From: Sphingomonas sp. SORGH_AS_0950
GTDB taxonomy: Bacteria; Pseudomonadota; Alphaproteobacteria; Sphingomonadales; Sphingomonadaceae
Assembly: GCF_030818415.1 (NCBI RefSeq)
Contig: NZ_JAUTAE010000001.1
Span: 2,568,001-2,632,000 of the forward strand
Direction of reading: 5' to 3'
DNA: 64,000 bases
This document shows, piece after piece, positions 18,056 to 27,974 of this stretch. The first letter of the stretch is position 1. Each line of letters begins with the position of its first letter. The notes beneath the pieces are model-generated. The model saw only the letters and a list, made by a program, of their open reading frames with translations. It had not been told where the DNA came from and did no database searches. The translations under genes and the position numbers were made by a program.

Positions 18056-18098
18056 GCGCTCGCCCCGGCGAAGACCGGGGCCCAGTCGAACCAGCAAA

Positions 18099-18236
18099 TT
18101 CCTACCCTGCAAGGGGAGGGGGACCATGCGAAGCATGGTGGAGGGGTGTCCCCATTAGAGAGGAAGCCTGCCCTGACGAGCGGTGACACCCCTCCGTCAG
18201 GCCTGCGGCCTGCCACCTCCCCTTGCAGGGGAGGAA
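18099..18236. repeat. Family B repeat (about 138 bp)
   Basis: Same nested palindrome as at 12057, with outer arms ACCCTGCAAGGGGAGGG / CCTCCCCTTGCAGGGGAGG and inner arms GGAGGGGTGTC / GACACCCCTCC, plus an extra loop of about 20 bases. Fills much of the heparinase-purH gap; no other feature seen there. Confidence 0.85.
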
Positions 18237-18326
18237 TCATGCTTCCCCGAATCACATTTTGCGCTTCGGCGAATCGGAGTCTATCGGGGCCGCAAACTCT
18301 CCCCAGCATGTAGGACCCGCAGCCCG

Positions 18327-19946
18327 ATGGCCGTTTCGCTCCCCTCCGCTCCCTCCGTCGACACCGTGCCGGTCCGCCGCGCGCTGCTGTCGGTGTCCGA
18401 CAAGACCGGCGTCATCGACCTGGCGCGCGCGCTGGCCGAGCGCGGGGTCGATCTCGTCTCGACCGGCGGCACCGCCAAGGCGATCCGCGATGCCGGCCTG
18501 CCGGTCCGCGACATCTCCGAGGTGACGAACTTCCCCGAGATGATGGACGGCCGGGTCAAGACGCTGCACCCGATGGTCCATGGCGGCCTGCTCGCGGTGC
18601 GCGACGACCCCGCACATGCCGCCGCGATGACCGAGCATGGCATCGGCGCGATCGACCTGGTCGTGGTCAACCTCTACCCCTTCCAGCAGACGGTCGCGAA
18701 GGGGGCGGAGCGGCCCGAGATCATCGAGAATATCGATATCGGCGGCCCGTCGATGGTCCGTTCGGCGGCCAAGAACCATGGCTATGTCTCGATCCTGACC
18801 GATCCGGCGGACTATGCCGACTTCCTGGCCGAACTCGCCGCGAATGACGGCGCCTCGACGCTGAAGACCCGCCAGCGCCTCGCCGCCAAGGCCTTTGCCG
18901 CCACCGCCGCCTATGACTCGGCGATCGCCCAGTGGTTCGCCTTCGCCGATCAGGGCGAGGCCTTCCCGGCCACCCTGCCGCTCGCCTTCACCCGCCACCC
19001 CGAGACGCTGCGCTATGGCGAGAACCCGCATCAGGTCGCCGCGCTCTATCTGCCGCAAAAGGGCGGTCAGGGCATCGCCCAGGGCGAGCAGCTGCAGGGC
19101 AAGGCGCTGAGCTACAACAACCTCAACGACGCCGATGCCGCGCTGGAGCTGGTCAGCGAATTCATCGACGGCCCGCCGACCGTGGTGATCGTCAAGCACG
19201 CCAATCCCTGCGGCGTGGCGAGCGGCGAGACGCTGCTCGAGGCGTATCAGGCGGCGTTCGCCTGTGACACGGTGTCGGCGTTCGGCGGCATCATCGCCTG
19301 CAACCGCCCGCTCGACGCCGAGACGGCGGAAGCGATCTCGGGCATCTTCACCGAGGTGGTGGTGGCACCCGACGCGAGCGCGGAGGCGCGCGCCATCTTC
19401 GCCAAGAAGAAGAACCTGCGCCTGCTGCTGTCGGGCGAGCTGCCCAACCCGTCGCGCCCCGGCCTGATGATGAAGTCGATCGCGGGCGGCCTGCTGGTCC
19501 AGAGCCGCGACAATGGCCGCCTGACCGACGACATGCTGAAGGTCGTCACCAAGCGCGCGCCGACGGCACAGGAACTGGCCGATTGCCGCTTTGCCTGGAC
19601 GGTTGCCAAGCATGTGAAGTCGAACGCGATCGTCTATGCCAAGGGCGGCTCGACCGCCGGTGTCGGCGCGGGCCAGATGAACCGCCTGGAATCGGCGCGC
19701 ATCGCCGCATGGAAGGCCAAGGACGCCGCCGACAAGGCGGGCTGGGCCGAGCCGCGCACCATCGGTTCGGCGGTCGCCTCGGACGCCTTCTTCCCCTTCG
19801 CCGACGGCCTGCTCGCGGCGGTCGAAGCGGGCGCGACGGCGGTGATCCAGCCGGGCGGCTCGATCCGCGACGACGAAGTGATCGCGGCGGCGGACGAAGC
19901 CGGGCTGGCGATGGTGTTCACCGGCATGCGCCACTTCCGGCATTGA
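18327..19946 (+). CDS. purH: Bifunctional AICAR transformylase / IMP cyclohydrolase
   Basis: 539 residues. The N-terminal IMP cyclohydrolase domain has [27 protein letters not shown] and [16 protein letters not shown]. The C-terminal AICAR transformylase domain has RYGENPHQ, the catalytic [10 protein letters not shown] and [11 protein letters not shown], and ends in FTGMRHFRH. It performs the last two steps of IMP synthesis. The ATG at 18327 was preferred because the upstream open frame runs into repeat sequence. A strong terminator follows immediately. Confidence 0.96.
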   Translation: MAVSLPSAPSVDTVPVRRALLSVSDKTGVIDLARALAERGVDLVSTGGTAKAIRDAGLPVRDISEVTNFPEMMDGRVKTLHPMVHGGLLAVRDDPAHAAAMTEHGIGAIDLVVVNLYPFQQTVAKGAERPEIIENIDIGGPSMVRSAAKNHGYVSILTDPADYADFLAELAANDGASTLKTRQRLAAKAFAATAAYDSAIAQWFAFADQGEAFPATLPLAFTRHPETLRYGENPHQVAALYLPQKGGQGIAQGEQLQGKALSYNNLNDADAALELVSEFIDGPPTVVIVKHANPCGVASGETLLEAYQAAFACDTVSAFGGIIACNRPLDAETAEAISGIFTEVVVAPDASAEARAIFAKKKNLRLLLSGELPNPSRPGLMMKSIAGGLLVQSRDNGRLTDDMLKVVTKRAPTAQELADCRFAWTVAKHVKSNAIVYAKGGSTAGVGAGQMNRLESARIAAWKAKDAADKAGWAEPRTIGSAVASDAFFPFADGLLAAVEAGATAVIQPGGSIRDDEVIAAADEAGLAMVFTGMRHFRH

Positions 19947-19952
19947 TCCGAA

Positions 19953-19989
19953 AAAGGCCCCTTCCGAAGCGTTCGGAAGGGGCCTTCTT
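19953..19989 (+). terminator. Intrinsic terminator after purH
   Basis: A perfect 15-bp stem, AAGGCCCCTTCCGAA / TTCGGAAGGGGCCTT, with a 3-4-nt loop and flanking A and T residues, starting four bases after the purH stop. Probably works in both directions. Confidence 0.85.
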
Positions 19990-20009
19990 ATGCCCGACCC
20001 ATAGCCCAA

Positions 20010-20073
20010 CCGTTCACGCTGAGCGTAGTCGAAGCGTCATCCCATGGCCTTCGACTACGCTCAGGCTGAACGG
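20010..20073. repeat. Family D repeats as an inverted pair
   Basis: CGTTCACGCTGAGCGTAGTC then, inverted, CTTCGACTACGCTCAGGCTG plus AACGG. Here both arms have ACGCTC/GAGCGT in place of the usual TCGCTC/GAGCGA, a compensating change that keeps the pairing. Confidence 0.75.
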
Positions 20074-20084
20074 GCGTTGAGGCG

Positions 20085-21599
20085 TTACCGCGTGATCCCG
20101 CCCGCATGGGGCAAGGTGGCTTCCTCCGCGCTCGGCGCCTTGCCGAACAGCGCGCGGTCCGCCGGACCGAAGGCCCAGCGCCACAGCACCAGCAGATAGG
20201 TCGCCGCGATGGCGGGCTCGCCGAACAGCAGCTCGGCCCATTCCAGCCGCTTGGGCAGCAGCGTGAAGGCCCCGCCCACGACGATCGCCGCGCCTGCCGC
20301 CCAGAGCAGCGGCCAGCGGAAGGGCGAGACGGGCGCATTCAGGATGCCCGACAGCACCCGCGCCTTGATGACCGAGGTCATCGTCACGCTCATCGCCAGC
20401 GCCACCGCCGGGCCGGCCGCCGCCCAGGTCTGCGGCCAGCCGAGCGCACGCATGCCCAGGATCAGCGCGAAGCTGAGGCCGATCTGCACCCCCAGCATCG
20501 CGATCGAGATCATCAGGTTGCGATGCCGCGCGGTATAGACCAGCGCCGATTCGCACACCGCGCCGGTCGAGGCCAGCACCTCGGCGAACAGCAGGAAGGC
20601 CAGCGCGGCGGTGCCCGACACGAATTGCGGGCCGACCACGCCCATCACGCCCTCGCCGGGAATCGAGCCCATCAGCGCCAGGCAGCCCTGCGCCGCCATG
20701 ATCCAGAACGCCACCTGCCGCACCTGTCGCGCGATCGCGCCCATATCGCCATTGGCCAGGCTCTGGGTGATGACCGGGCCCAGGATCGGGTCGAAGCTGG
20801 TCTTCAGCTTCTGCGGCAGCGAGGCGACCTGCTGCGCCATATAATAGATGCCGACGATGCGCGGCTCGAACATCACGCCCAGGATGAATCGGTCGACGTT
20901 ACGCGTCCCCCATTCCAGCGCGTCCGCCCCCGCCAGCGGCGCATTGGCGCGGGCGAGCGCGAAGACGCGGGCGAGGCGCGGGCTCCAGCCATGCGGCAGG
21001 CCATAGCTGCGCAGGAACGGCACCAGGCTGGCGATCAGCGCCGCCGTCATCGATGCGACATAGGACAGGACCAGGCCGTCGCGGATCGTGAAGAAGGAAA
21101 AGACCCAGGCCGCGATCGAGATCGTCCAGGGCTCGACCACCGCGCGCGCGGTGACGGTCGCCTTGACGTTCAGGCGATAGGCGAGCGCGGCGAGACTGAC
21201 GTCCGACCAAGCGATGGCGACGATGATGCAGGGCAGCCACCGGTCCAGCCCGGTGATCGCGCTGTTGGGATAGAGCAGCTCGGGAAAGGTCCACAGCACC
21301 GCGCTCGCCAGGACCGAGGCCAGGAAGGCGAGCGCCATCGCGTCCCACACGACATGGACATGCGGCCGCTCGGTCGAGGACAGCGCCTGCGCCAGCCCGC
21401 GCTTCATGCCCAGCGTCGCGATCAGCGCCGCCAGCTCGACCACGACCACCGCGATCGCGAAGCGGCCGACCAGATCGGGGCCGTACATGCGCCCCGCGAT
21501 GAACAGAAAGGGGATGCGCGCCGCCAGCCGCAGCGCGAAGCCCGCGATATTGGTCCGCCCGCCCTTGGCGAGCGTATCGATGTCCTTGCTCTCGGCCAT
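20085..21599 (-). CDS. Polysaccharide flippase-like membrane protein (Wzx/MATE superfamily)
   Basis: A 504-residue polytopic protein with about 12-14 membrane helices. N-terminal GGRTNIAGFALRLAARIPFLFIAGRMYG and a mid-protein WGTRNVDRFILGVMFEPRIVGIYYMAQQV match the polysaccharide-biosynthesis-protein (MOP) fold that flips lipid-linked saccharides. It starts 37 bp after the polA stop on the same strand and is probably in its operon. No glycan-synthesis genes flank it, so the cargo is unknown. Confidence 0.85.
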   Translation of the reverse strand: MAESKDIDTLAKGGRTNIAGFALRLAARIPFLFIAGRMYGPDLVGRFAIAVVVVELAALIATLGMKRGLAQALSSTERPHVHVVWDAMALAFLASVLASAVLWTFPELLYPNSAITGLDRWLPCIIVAIAWSDVSLAALAYRLNVKATVTARAVVEPWTISIAAWVFSFFTIRDGLVLSYVASMTAALIASLVPFLRSYGLPHGWSPRLARVFALARANAPLAGADALEWGTRNVDRFILGVMFEPRIVGIYYMAQQVASLPQKLKTSFDPILGPVITQSLANGDMGAIARQVRQVAFWIMAAQGCLALMGSIPGEGVMGVVGPQFVSGTAALAFLLFAEVLASTGAVCESALVYTARHRNLMISIAMLGVQIGLSFALILGMRALGWPQTWAAAGPAVALAMSVTMTSVIKARVLSGILNAPVSPFRWPLLWAAGAAIVVGGAFTLLPKRLEWAELLFGEPAIAATYLLVLWRWAFGPADRALFGKAPSAEEATLPHAGGITR

Positions 21600-21636
21600 C
21601 AGCCGCGACGATTTCGGGCGAGGGGGCGCGGACAGG

Positions 21637-24411
21637 TCAATGCGCCGCGCCCCAGCTCTTGCCGAACCCGATCTCGACGCCCAGCGGCACCGACAGCGTG
21701 ACCGCCGGTTCGGCCGCGCCCGCCATCACTTCGCGGATGACCGCCCCGGCCGCCTCGGCATCGGCCTCGGGCGCCTCGAACACCAGTTCGTCATGCACCT
21801 GGAGCAGCATCCGCACATGGCCCAGCCCGGCGGCGGCGAGCGCGGGTTCCATGCGGACCATCGCGCGCTTGATGATGTCGGCGCTGGTCCCCTGGATCGG
21901 CGCATTGATCGCGGCGCGTTCGGCCCCCTGGCGCTCGCCCTGATTACGTGAGGCGATGCGCGGGAAATGCGTCTTGCGGCCGAAGAGCGTGCTCGTAAAG
22001 CCCTTCTCGCGGACGCTCGACAGCGTCTCGGCGATATAGCGGTTGATGCCGGGGAAACGCTCGAAATAGCGGTCGATCATCGCTTGCGCCTCGTCCGCCG
22101 ACACGTCGAGGCGACCCGCCAGCCCCCAGCGCGAAATGCCGTAGAGGATGGCGAAGTTGATCGTCTTGGCCCGGCCGCGCGTGTCGCGATTGACCTCGCC
22201 GAACAGCTCCTTGGCGGTCAGGCTGTGAATGTCGTCGCCATTGGCGAACGCGTCGCGCAGCGCGGGCACGTCCGCCATATGCGCGGCGAGTCGCAATTCG
22301 ATCTGCGAATAGTCGGCGGCGATCAGGACATGGCCGTCCTCGGCGATGAACGCCTCGCGCAGCTGTCGCCCGACCTCGGTGCGGATCGGGATGTTCTGGA
22401 GATTGGGCTCGGTCGAGGACAGCCGCCCGGTCTGCGCGCCGGTCAGGCTGTAGCTGGTATGGACGCGGCCCGTCTTGGGGTTGATCTGCGCCTGGAGCGC
22501 ATCGGTATAGGTGCTTTTCAGCTTGGACAGCTGGCGCCATTCCAGGATCTTGCGGACGATCTCCGCCGCCTCGCCACCGTCACGGGCCAGGCGTTCGAGT
22601 TCGGTCACGTCGGTCGAATAGACGCCCGACTTGCCCTTGCGCCCGCCCTTGAGACCCAGCCGATCGAACAGGATCTCGCCCAGCTGCTTGGGGCTGCCGA
22701 TGGTGAAGGGGGTGCCCGCCATGGCATGGATCTCACCCTCCAGCGCGGCGATCTGCCCGGCGAATTCGGTCGAGAGCTGCGACAGGCGCTCGCGATCGAC
22801 CTTGATCCCGCGCCGCTCCATGCTCGCGATGACGGGGACGAGCGGGCGGTCGACCATCTCGTACACGCGCGTCGCCTGCTCCATGGGGAGTCGCGCCTTG
22901 AACCGCTTCCATAGCCGCAGCGTGACGTCGGCATCCTCGGCGGCGTAGCGGGTGGCGGTCTTCAGATCGACCTCGTGGAAGCCGAGCTGCTTCTTGCCGG
23001 TGCCGACCACCTCCTTGAAGGCGAGGCAGGTGTGCGACAGATGCGTCGCGGCCAGTTCGTCCATGCCATGGCCGTGCAGGCCCGCGTCGAGGTCGAAGCT
23101 CAGCACGATCGTGTCGTCATGCGGCGCGATGGCGATGCCGCGCTCGCCCAGCACGATCATGTCGAACTTCAGATTCTGGCCGATCTTGAGGACCGACGGG
23201 TCCTCGCACAGCGCCTTGACCCGCTCGAGCGCCGGTCCGACCGGAATCTGCACCGGCACTTCGGCCAGCAGGTCGGTGCCGCCATGCCCCAGCGGGATGT
23301 AGCACGCCTTGTTGGGGGCCAGGCACAGGCTGACCCCGACCAGTTCGGCCTGGGTCGCGTCGGTCGAGCTCGTCTCGGTATCGATCGCGACGAAACCCTG
23401 GGCCTTCGCCTCGGCCACCCATTGGTCGAGCGTGGCGAGGTCCTGCACCGTCGTATAGCCGTCGAGATTGCACGGCTCGTCATCGTCCATCGCTGCGGCG
23501 GGCGCGGCCTCTCCGGCGACGGGGGCAGGCGCGGCGTCGTCGGTGATCTGCCCCATCTTGGCGATCAGCGAGCGGAAGCCGTGATGCTCCAGAAACGCGC
23601 GCAGCGGCGCATCCGGGATGGTCGGATGCAGCGCCAGTTCCTCCAGCGGCTGGGGCAGCGGTGCATTGCATTCCAGCGTGACCAGCCGCTTCGACAGCCG
23701 CGCATTCTCGGCATGTTCGATGAGGTTGTCGCGCAGCTTGCCCTTCTTCATCTCGGGCGCGGCGGCGAGGACGGATTCCAGATCGCCATGCTCGACGATC
23801 AGCTTGGAGGCGGTCTTGGGACCCACACCCGGCACGCCCGGCACGTTGTCGACGCTGTCGCCCATCAGCGCGAGCACATCGCCCAACTGCTTGGGGCCCA
23901 CGCCGAACTTCTCTTGAACATACGCCTCGCCCAGACGCCGGTTGTTCATCGTATCGAGCATGTCGAGGCTGCCATCCTCGACCAGCTGCATCAGGTCCTT
24001 GTCGCCCGAAACGATCGTGACCTGCCACCCCTCGGCCATCGCGGCGCGGGCGTAGCAGGCGATCAGGTCGTCGGCCTCCAGCCCCGCTTCCTCGATGCAG
24101 GGCAGCGAGAAGGCGCGGGTGGCGTCGCGGATCATCGGGAATTGGGGGACCAGATCGGGCGGGGGCGGGGGCCGGTGCGCCTTATACTGGTCGTACATGT
24201 CGTTGCGGAAGGTCTTGGACGACTTGTCGAGCACCACCGCCATATGGGTCGGCCCGTCGGCGGCGTTGATCTCGTCCACCAGCTTCCAGAGCATGGTGGT
24301 ATAGCCGTACACCGCCCCGACCGGCTCGCCATGCTTGTTCGTCAGCGGCGGCAGGCGGTGATAGGCGCGGAAGATATAGCCGGAGCCGTCGACGAGATAG
24401 AGATGGGGCAT
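21637..24411 (-). CDS. polA: DNA polymerase I
   Basis: A 924-residue enzyme with all three domains. The 5'-3' nuclease (1-290) has LVDGSGYIFRAYH and the DKDLMQLV segment. The 3'-5' proofreading domain (about 310-500) keeps DTETSS, GQNLKFD and YAAEDADV. The polymerase domain has motif A DYSQIELRLAAH, motif B RGRAKTINFAILYGIS and motif C LQVHDELVFEAP. It fills gaps in lagging-strand processing and excision repair. Proofreading residues, lost in some PolA lineages, are intact. Confidence 0.97.
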   Translation of the reverse strand: MPHLYLVDGSGYIFRAYHRLPPLTNKHGEPVGAVYGYTTMLWKLVDEINAADGPTHMAVVLDKSSKTFRNDMYDQYKAHRPPPPPDLVPQFPMIRDATRAFSLPCIEEAGLEADDLIACYARAAMAEGWQVTIVSGDKDLMQLVEDGSLDMLDTMNNRRLGEAYVQEKFGVGPKQLGDVLALMGDSVDNVPGVPGVGPKTASKLIVEHGDLESVLAAAPEMKKGKLRDNLIEHAENARLSKRLVTLECNAPLPQPLEELALHPTIPDAPLRAFLEHHGFRSLIAKMGQITDDAAPAPVAGEAAPAAAMDDDEPCNLDGYTTVQDLATLDQWVAEAKAQGFVAIDTETSSTDATQAELVGVSLCLAPNKACYIPLGHGGTDLLAEVPVQIPVGPALERVKALCEDPSVLKIGQNLKFDMIVLGERGIAIAPHDDTIVLSFDLDAGLHGHGMDELAATHLSHTCLAFKEVVGTGKKQLGFHEVDLKTATRYAAEDADVTLRLWKRFKARLPMEQATRVYEMVDRPLVPVIASMERRGIKVDRERLSQLSTEFAGQIAALEGEIHAMAGTPFTIGSPKQLGEILFDRLGLKGGRKGKSGVYSTDVTELERLARDGGEAAEIVRKILEWRQLSKLKSTYTDALQAQINPKTGRVHTSYSLTGAQTGRLSSTEPNLQNIPIRTEVGRQLREAFIAEDGHVLIAADYSQIELRLAAHMADVPALRDAFANGDDIHSLTAKELFGEVNRDTRGRAKTINFAILYGISRWGLAGRLDVSADEAQAMIDRYFERFPGINRYIAETLSSVREKGFTSTLFGRKTHFPRIASRNQGERQGAERAAINAPIQGTSADIIKRAMVRMEPALAAAGLGHVRMLLQVHDELVFEAPEADAEAAGAVIREVMAGAAEPAVTLSVPLGVEIGFGKSWGAAH

Positions 24412-24538
24412 GATCCGCGCGGTTTAGCGGAACAGAGAGAGGGTAAACAGCCCCTGATCGCACCGGTTTTCGATGGCTGTGGCGGATGGGCCACGGCGGG
24501 GGCGACTTCGATCTCTGCCTCGCAAATGTCACATTCGG

Positions 24539-24865
24539 TCAGAACAACCGAAAATCCTCGTTCATCACAAAGCGCCCTTTCGGTTCATCACCATGCGTTT
24601 CGAAGATTGCCGTCAGAACGTCGTCCACGAAAAGGCCTGCAACGGAAGAAACCGCACTCCACCGCACCCGCACAGGAGCATCGGACCGAAGCGGGATCGC
24701 AGGGCCGACATCCAATGCAGCGATGATCGCATTCCCTGCGGGTTTGCGCATGTCCAACAGGTAGAAATATGCGCTTTCATCATCGCGCTCGAAAACGACG
24801 CCAAACTGTCCCGTGGCTTGGATGGCGCTTTCATAGATGTCGATCACCACGAAATGGTGCGGCAA
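24539..24865 (-). CDS. DUF2251-like small protein, apparent TTG start
   Basis: About 108 residues. The segment TGQFGVVFERDDESAYFYLLD resembles DUF2251 proteins, and the sequence continues with LFVDDVLTAIFETHGDE. Start choice: a TTG at 24863-24865 is preceded at ideal distance by GGGGAGGAAG, which is the edge of the adjacent family B repeat; an in-frame GTG a few codons downstream is an alternative. Function unknown. It lies between polA and the repeat, on the same strand as polA. Confidence 0.65.
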   Translation of the reverse strand: MPHHFVVIDIYESAIQATGQFGVVFERDDESAYFYLLDMRKPAGNAIIAALDVGPAIPLRSDAPVRVRWSAVSSVAGLFVDDVLTAIFETHGDEPKGRFVMNEDFRLF

Positions 24866-24868
24866 ATC

Positions 24869-24986
24869 TTCCTCCCCTGCAAGGGGAGGGGGACCAGCGA
24901 AGCTGGTGGAGGGGTGTCGCCCTATCGAGAGCGGGACACCCCTCCGTCAGGCCTGCGGCCTGCCACCTCCCCTTGCAGGGGAGGAA
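24869..24986. repeat. Family B repeat (118 bp)
   Basis: Outer arms TTCCTCCCCTGCAAGGGGAGG and CCTCCCCTTGCAGGGGAGGAA, inner arms GGAGGGGTGTC / GACACCCCTCC. Its left edge forms the ribosome-binding site of the DUF2251-like gene; its right edge lies six bases from the stop of the beta-lactamase-fold gene. Confidence 0.85.
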
Positions 24987-24992
24987 GATGGA

Positions 24993-26126
24993 TCAGTTCG
25001 CCACCGCCACCGGCCCGCGTGGCGGCCCCGCCGCATCGGCCACGGCCGCCGCGACATTTTGGATCAGCAATTGCCGCTTGCGGATATCCTCGGTCGTGTC
25101 GCCGATCATCACCGCGATGGCGAAGCGGCGGCCGTCGGGGGCGGTCAGCAGGCCGACATCGTTGAAGCCCGCATTGCGGCGGCCCAGGTCTTGGCCGGTG
25201 CCGGTCTTGTGCGCGATCGTCCAGCCGCTCGGCACGGCGGCGCGCAGGCGGGCATGGCCGGTGCGCGAGGCCTCCATCGTGTCGATCAGGATGCGGGTCG
25301 AGGTTTCGGACAACAGCTCGCCGCGCGCCAGCCGGGCCAGCGCATCGGCGATGGCGATCGGCGCCGCGCCGTCGGGCGGATCGCTGACATAGGCGTCGAG
25401 CGCCGCCGCCCGCGCCGCGGGATCGAGCCGGTTGCGCGCCGCCTGGAACGCCCCCGCCATGGCGAAGGCGGGTTGCCAGGTCAGGCCCGCCGTCTTCGCC
25501 TGGAGCAGCCGCTCGCCGGGGCCGAAGCGGATATCGCCCAGCCGCTTGTTGGCGATCATCGCGCGCACCGCCTGCGGCCCGCCGACATAGGTGAGCAGCC
25601 GGTCATTGGCGGTGTTGTCGCTCTGGGTCAGCGCGCGGGTCAGCAGTTCGCCGACCGTGGTATGGTATCCGTCGCCCTTGACCAGCATCGCGATCGGCTG
25701 GTGGAACAGGGTCAGGTCCTCGCGCCGCACGACGATCGGCTCGTCCAGCCGTGCGCGGCCCCTGTCGCGCAGGTCGAGCAGCGTGATCGCGACCCACAGC
25801 TTGGACACCGATTGCTGGGGCAGGCGCTGGCGGCCGCCGACCTCGACCGTCCAGCCGTCATCGACCGCGCGCACCGCAATGCCCTTCTTGCCCGAAAAAC
25901 CGGCGGACAGCCGTTCGATCGTGCTGACCAGCCCGGCGGGCGCGGCGGGGGCGCGGCTGGGGCGGGGCGGGGGGAGCGGCATCGACACCGAAACCTGGGG
26001 ATCGGGCACGCTGGGAGCATGGGACGTCGCGCCGGGGCGTGAATCCGCCCCACAGCCTGCGAGCCCCAAGAGAAGAAACCCGGCAGGCCATGAACGCAGC
26101 CCGCCGCTCGATACTCGCTTCGTCAC
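24993..26126 (-). CDS. Lipoprotein with class A beta-lactamase fold
   Basis: About 377 residues from a GTG start at 26126; a longer form from the ATG at 26237 is possible. A lipoprotein signal ends in LLLGLAGC (Cys about 25), then a Pro-rich linker, then a serine beta-lactamase/transpeptidase-like domain. It has S-x-x-K (QSVSKLW), S-D-N (TQSDNTAND) and K-T-G (AHKTGTG). I see no E-x-x-L-N omega-loop motif, whose Glu deacylates penicillin in true class A enzymes. It may be a divergent lactamase or a penicillin-binding esterase/peptidase; resistance should not be assumed. Confidence 0.8.
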   Translation of the reverse strand: MTKRVSSGGLRSWPAGFLLLGLAGCGADSRPGATSHAPSVPDPQVSVSMPLPPPRPSRAPAAPAGLVSTIERLSAGFSGKKGIAVRAVDDGWTVEVGGRQRLPQQSVSKLWVAITLLDLRDRGRARLDEPIVVRREDLTLFHQPIAMLVKGDGYHTTVGELLTRALTQSDNTANDRLLTYVGGPQAVRAMIANKRLGDIRFGPGERLLQAKTAGLTWQPAFAMAGAFQAARNRLDPAARAAALDAYVSDPPDGAAPIAIADALARLARGELLSETSTRILIDTMEASRTGHARLRAAVPSGWTIAHKTGTGQDLGRRNAGFNDVGLLTAPDGRRFAIAVMIGDTTEDIRKRQLLIQNVAAAVADAAGPPRGPVAVAN

Positions 26127-26242
26127 CGCAATACCCCGCAACACAGGGGTATCCTTACGTCTTGACCGAGTGGGGGAAATCCCCGTGTCCGGGGCTTGCG
26201 ACGAAAGGCCGCAACCACACGATAAGATGTGAAACATTCTAA

Positions 26243-26266
26243 ATTCCTCCCCTACAAGGGGAGGAG
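26243..26266. repeat. Half copy of the family B repeat
   Basis: TTCCTCCCCTACAAGGGGAGG only: one outer arm of family B, lacking the inner palindrome. It lies between nadB and the beta-lactamase-fold gene. Confidence 0.6.
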
Positions 26267-26278
26267 TCAGGGCTTGCT

Positions 26279-27856
26279 TCACGGAATCAGGATCGTGTCG
26301 ACCGCCTCGGGCAAGGTCTCGGGATAATCGAGCGTGTAATGCAGTCCCCGGCTCTCCTTGCGATGCAGCGCGCAGCGGACGATCAGCTCGGCGGTCTGGA
26401 GCAGGTTGCGCAGCTCGATCAGGTCGGGCGTGACGCGGAAATGGCCGTAATAGTCGTTGATCTCGTCGGTCAGCATGCGAATGCGGTGCTGCGCGCGCTC
26501 CAGCCGCTTGGTGGTGCGGACGATGCCGACATAATTCCACATGAAGCGGCGAATCTCGGTCCAGTTCTGCTTGATGACCACCTCTTCGTCCGAATCGGTG
26601 ACGCGACTCTCGTCCCAGGGGCGGATGGCGGGGGCGGGGGGCAGCTCGTCCCAATGCGCCGCGATATGGTTCGCGCACGCCTCGCCATAGACGAAGCATT
26701 CGAGGAGCGAATTGGAGGCCAGCCGGTTGGCGCCGTGCAGCCCCGACTGGGTCACCTCGCCCGCCGCATAGAGGCCGGGCAGGTCGGTGCGCCCGTCGCG
26801 GTCCACGATGACGCCGCCACAGGTATAATGCTGCGCGGGCACGACCGGGATCGGCTGCACCGTCATGTCGATGCCGAGGCTCAGCAGCTTTTCGTGGATA
26901 TTGGGAAAATGCTCGCGGACGAAGGCGGGCGGCTGGTGGCTGATGTCGAGATGGACATAGTCCAGGCCCAGCCGCTTGATCTCATGGTCGATCGCGCGCG
27001 CCACGATGTCGCGGGGGGCGAGTTCGGCGCGCAGGTCGAGGTCGGGCATGAAGCGGTGCCCGGTCTCGGGAATCTTCAGATGCCCGCCTTCGCCGCGAAC
27101 CGCTTCGGTAATCAGGAAATTCTTGACCTGGGTGTTGTACAGGCAGGTCGGGTGGAATTGCATGAATTCCATGTTCGACACGCGCGCGCCCGCGCGCCAC
27201 GCCATCGCGATGCCGTCGCCGGTCGCCCCCTTGGGTGCGGTGGAGAATTGATAGGTGCGCCCGGCGCCCCCGGTCGCCAGGATCGTCGCGCGCGCCTTGT
27301 GCACCACCACGCGGCCCGTCCGCCGGTCGACGGCATAGATGCCCCAGACATGGCCCGCACCCGAATAGCGCATCTCGTGGCGACTGGTCGCCAGGTCGAT
27401 CGCGACCTGATCGGGGACCATGGTGATGTTGGGATGCGCGTCCGCGGCCTTCAGCAGCGCGTCGAGCACCGCCCAGCCGGTCGCGTCCGCGACATGGACG
27501 ATGCGCCGGTGCGAATGCCCGCCCTCACGCGTCAGGTGGAGCATATTGCCCTCGGTCGCGAAGGGGACGCCCAGCTTTTGCAGGCGTTCGATCGCGGCGG
27601 GGGCGTTCTCGACCACGAATTCGACGGTGGCGCGGTCGTTCAGCCCCGCACCCGCGACCATCGTATCCTCGATATGGCTGTCGAAGGTGTCGCCGGGTTC
27701 CAGAACGGCGGCGATCCCGCCTTGCGCCCAGGCGGTCGAGCCCTCGTTCAGCTTGCCCTTGGCCAGCACCGTCACCTTGAACCGGTCGGCCAGGTTCAGC
27801 GCCGCGGTCAGCCCGGCCGCGCCCGATCCGACGATCAGGATATCGGAATCGGTCAT
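26279..27856 (-). CDS. nadB: L-aspartate oxidase
   Basis: 525 residues from the ATG at 27854-27856. FAD-binding ILIVGSGAAGLTAALNLA at the N-terminus, STAWAQGGIAAV, the succinate-dehydrogenase-like GATGDGIAMAWRAG and MQFHPTCLY segments, and YTCGGVIVDRDGRTDLPGLYAAGE. It oxidises L-aspartate to iminoaspartate, the first step of NAD synthesis. nadA and nadC are not in the window. The divergent TonB gene starts 118 bp away. Confidence 0.95.
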   Translation of the reverse strand: MTDSDILIVGSGAAGLTAALNLADRFKVTVLAKGKLNEGSTAWAQGGIAAVLEPGDTFDSHIEDTMVAGAGLNDRATVEFVVENAPAAIERLQKLGVPFATEGNMLHLTREGGHSHRRIVHVADATGWAVLDALLKAADAHPNITMVPDQVAIDLATSRHEMRYSGAGHVWGIYAVDRRTGRVVVHKARATILATGGAGRTYQFSTAPKGATGDGIAMAWRAGARVSNMEFMQFHPTCLYNTQVKNFLITEAVRGEGGHLKIPETGHRFMPDLDLRAELAPRDIVARAIDHEIKRLGLDYVHLDISHQPPAFVREHFPNIHEKLLSLGIDMTVQPIPVVPAQHYTCGGVIVDRDGRTDLPGLYAAGEVTQSGLHGANRLASNSLLECFVYGEACANHIAAHWDELPPAPAIRPWDESRVTDSDEEVVIKQNWTEIRRFMWNYVGIVRTTKRLERAQHRIRMLTDEINDYYGHFRVTPDLIELRNLLQTAELIVRCALHRKESRGLHYTLDYPETLPEAVDTILIP

Positions 27857-27974
27857 GCGCGGTCTCCTTCGGGCGCGGGGGCAGGGGTCATGGCGCACCC
27901 TGTGGCACGGACGCGGGGCGGGGGACAGGGGGTAACGCCTTGCCTTGGTGCGCGCGCCTTCCCACTTGCCCGTC

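Noticed and set aside
16274-18136. 620-codon minus-strand frame opposite the heparinase gene
   Set aside because: Shadow frame; the plus strand carries the family signatures.
24931-24988. Family B arm as a rho-independent terminator
   Set aside because: No T run follows the stem in either orientation; it is a conserved repeat arm found at several unrelated sites.
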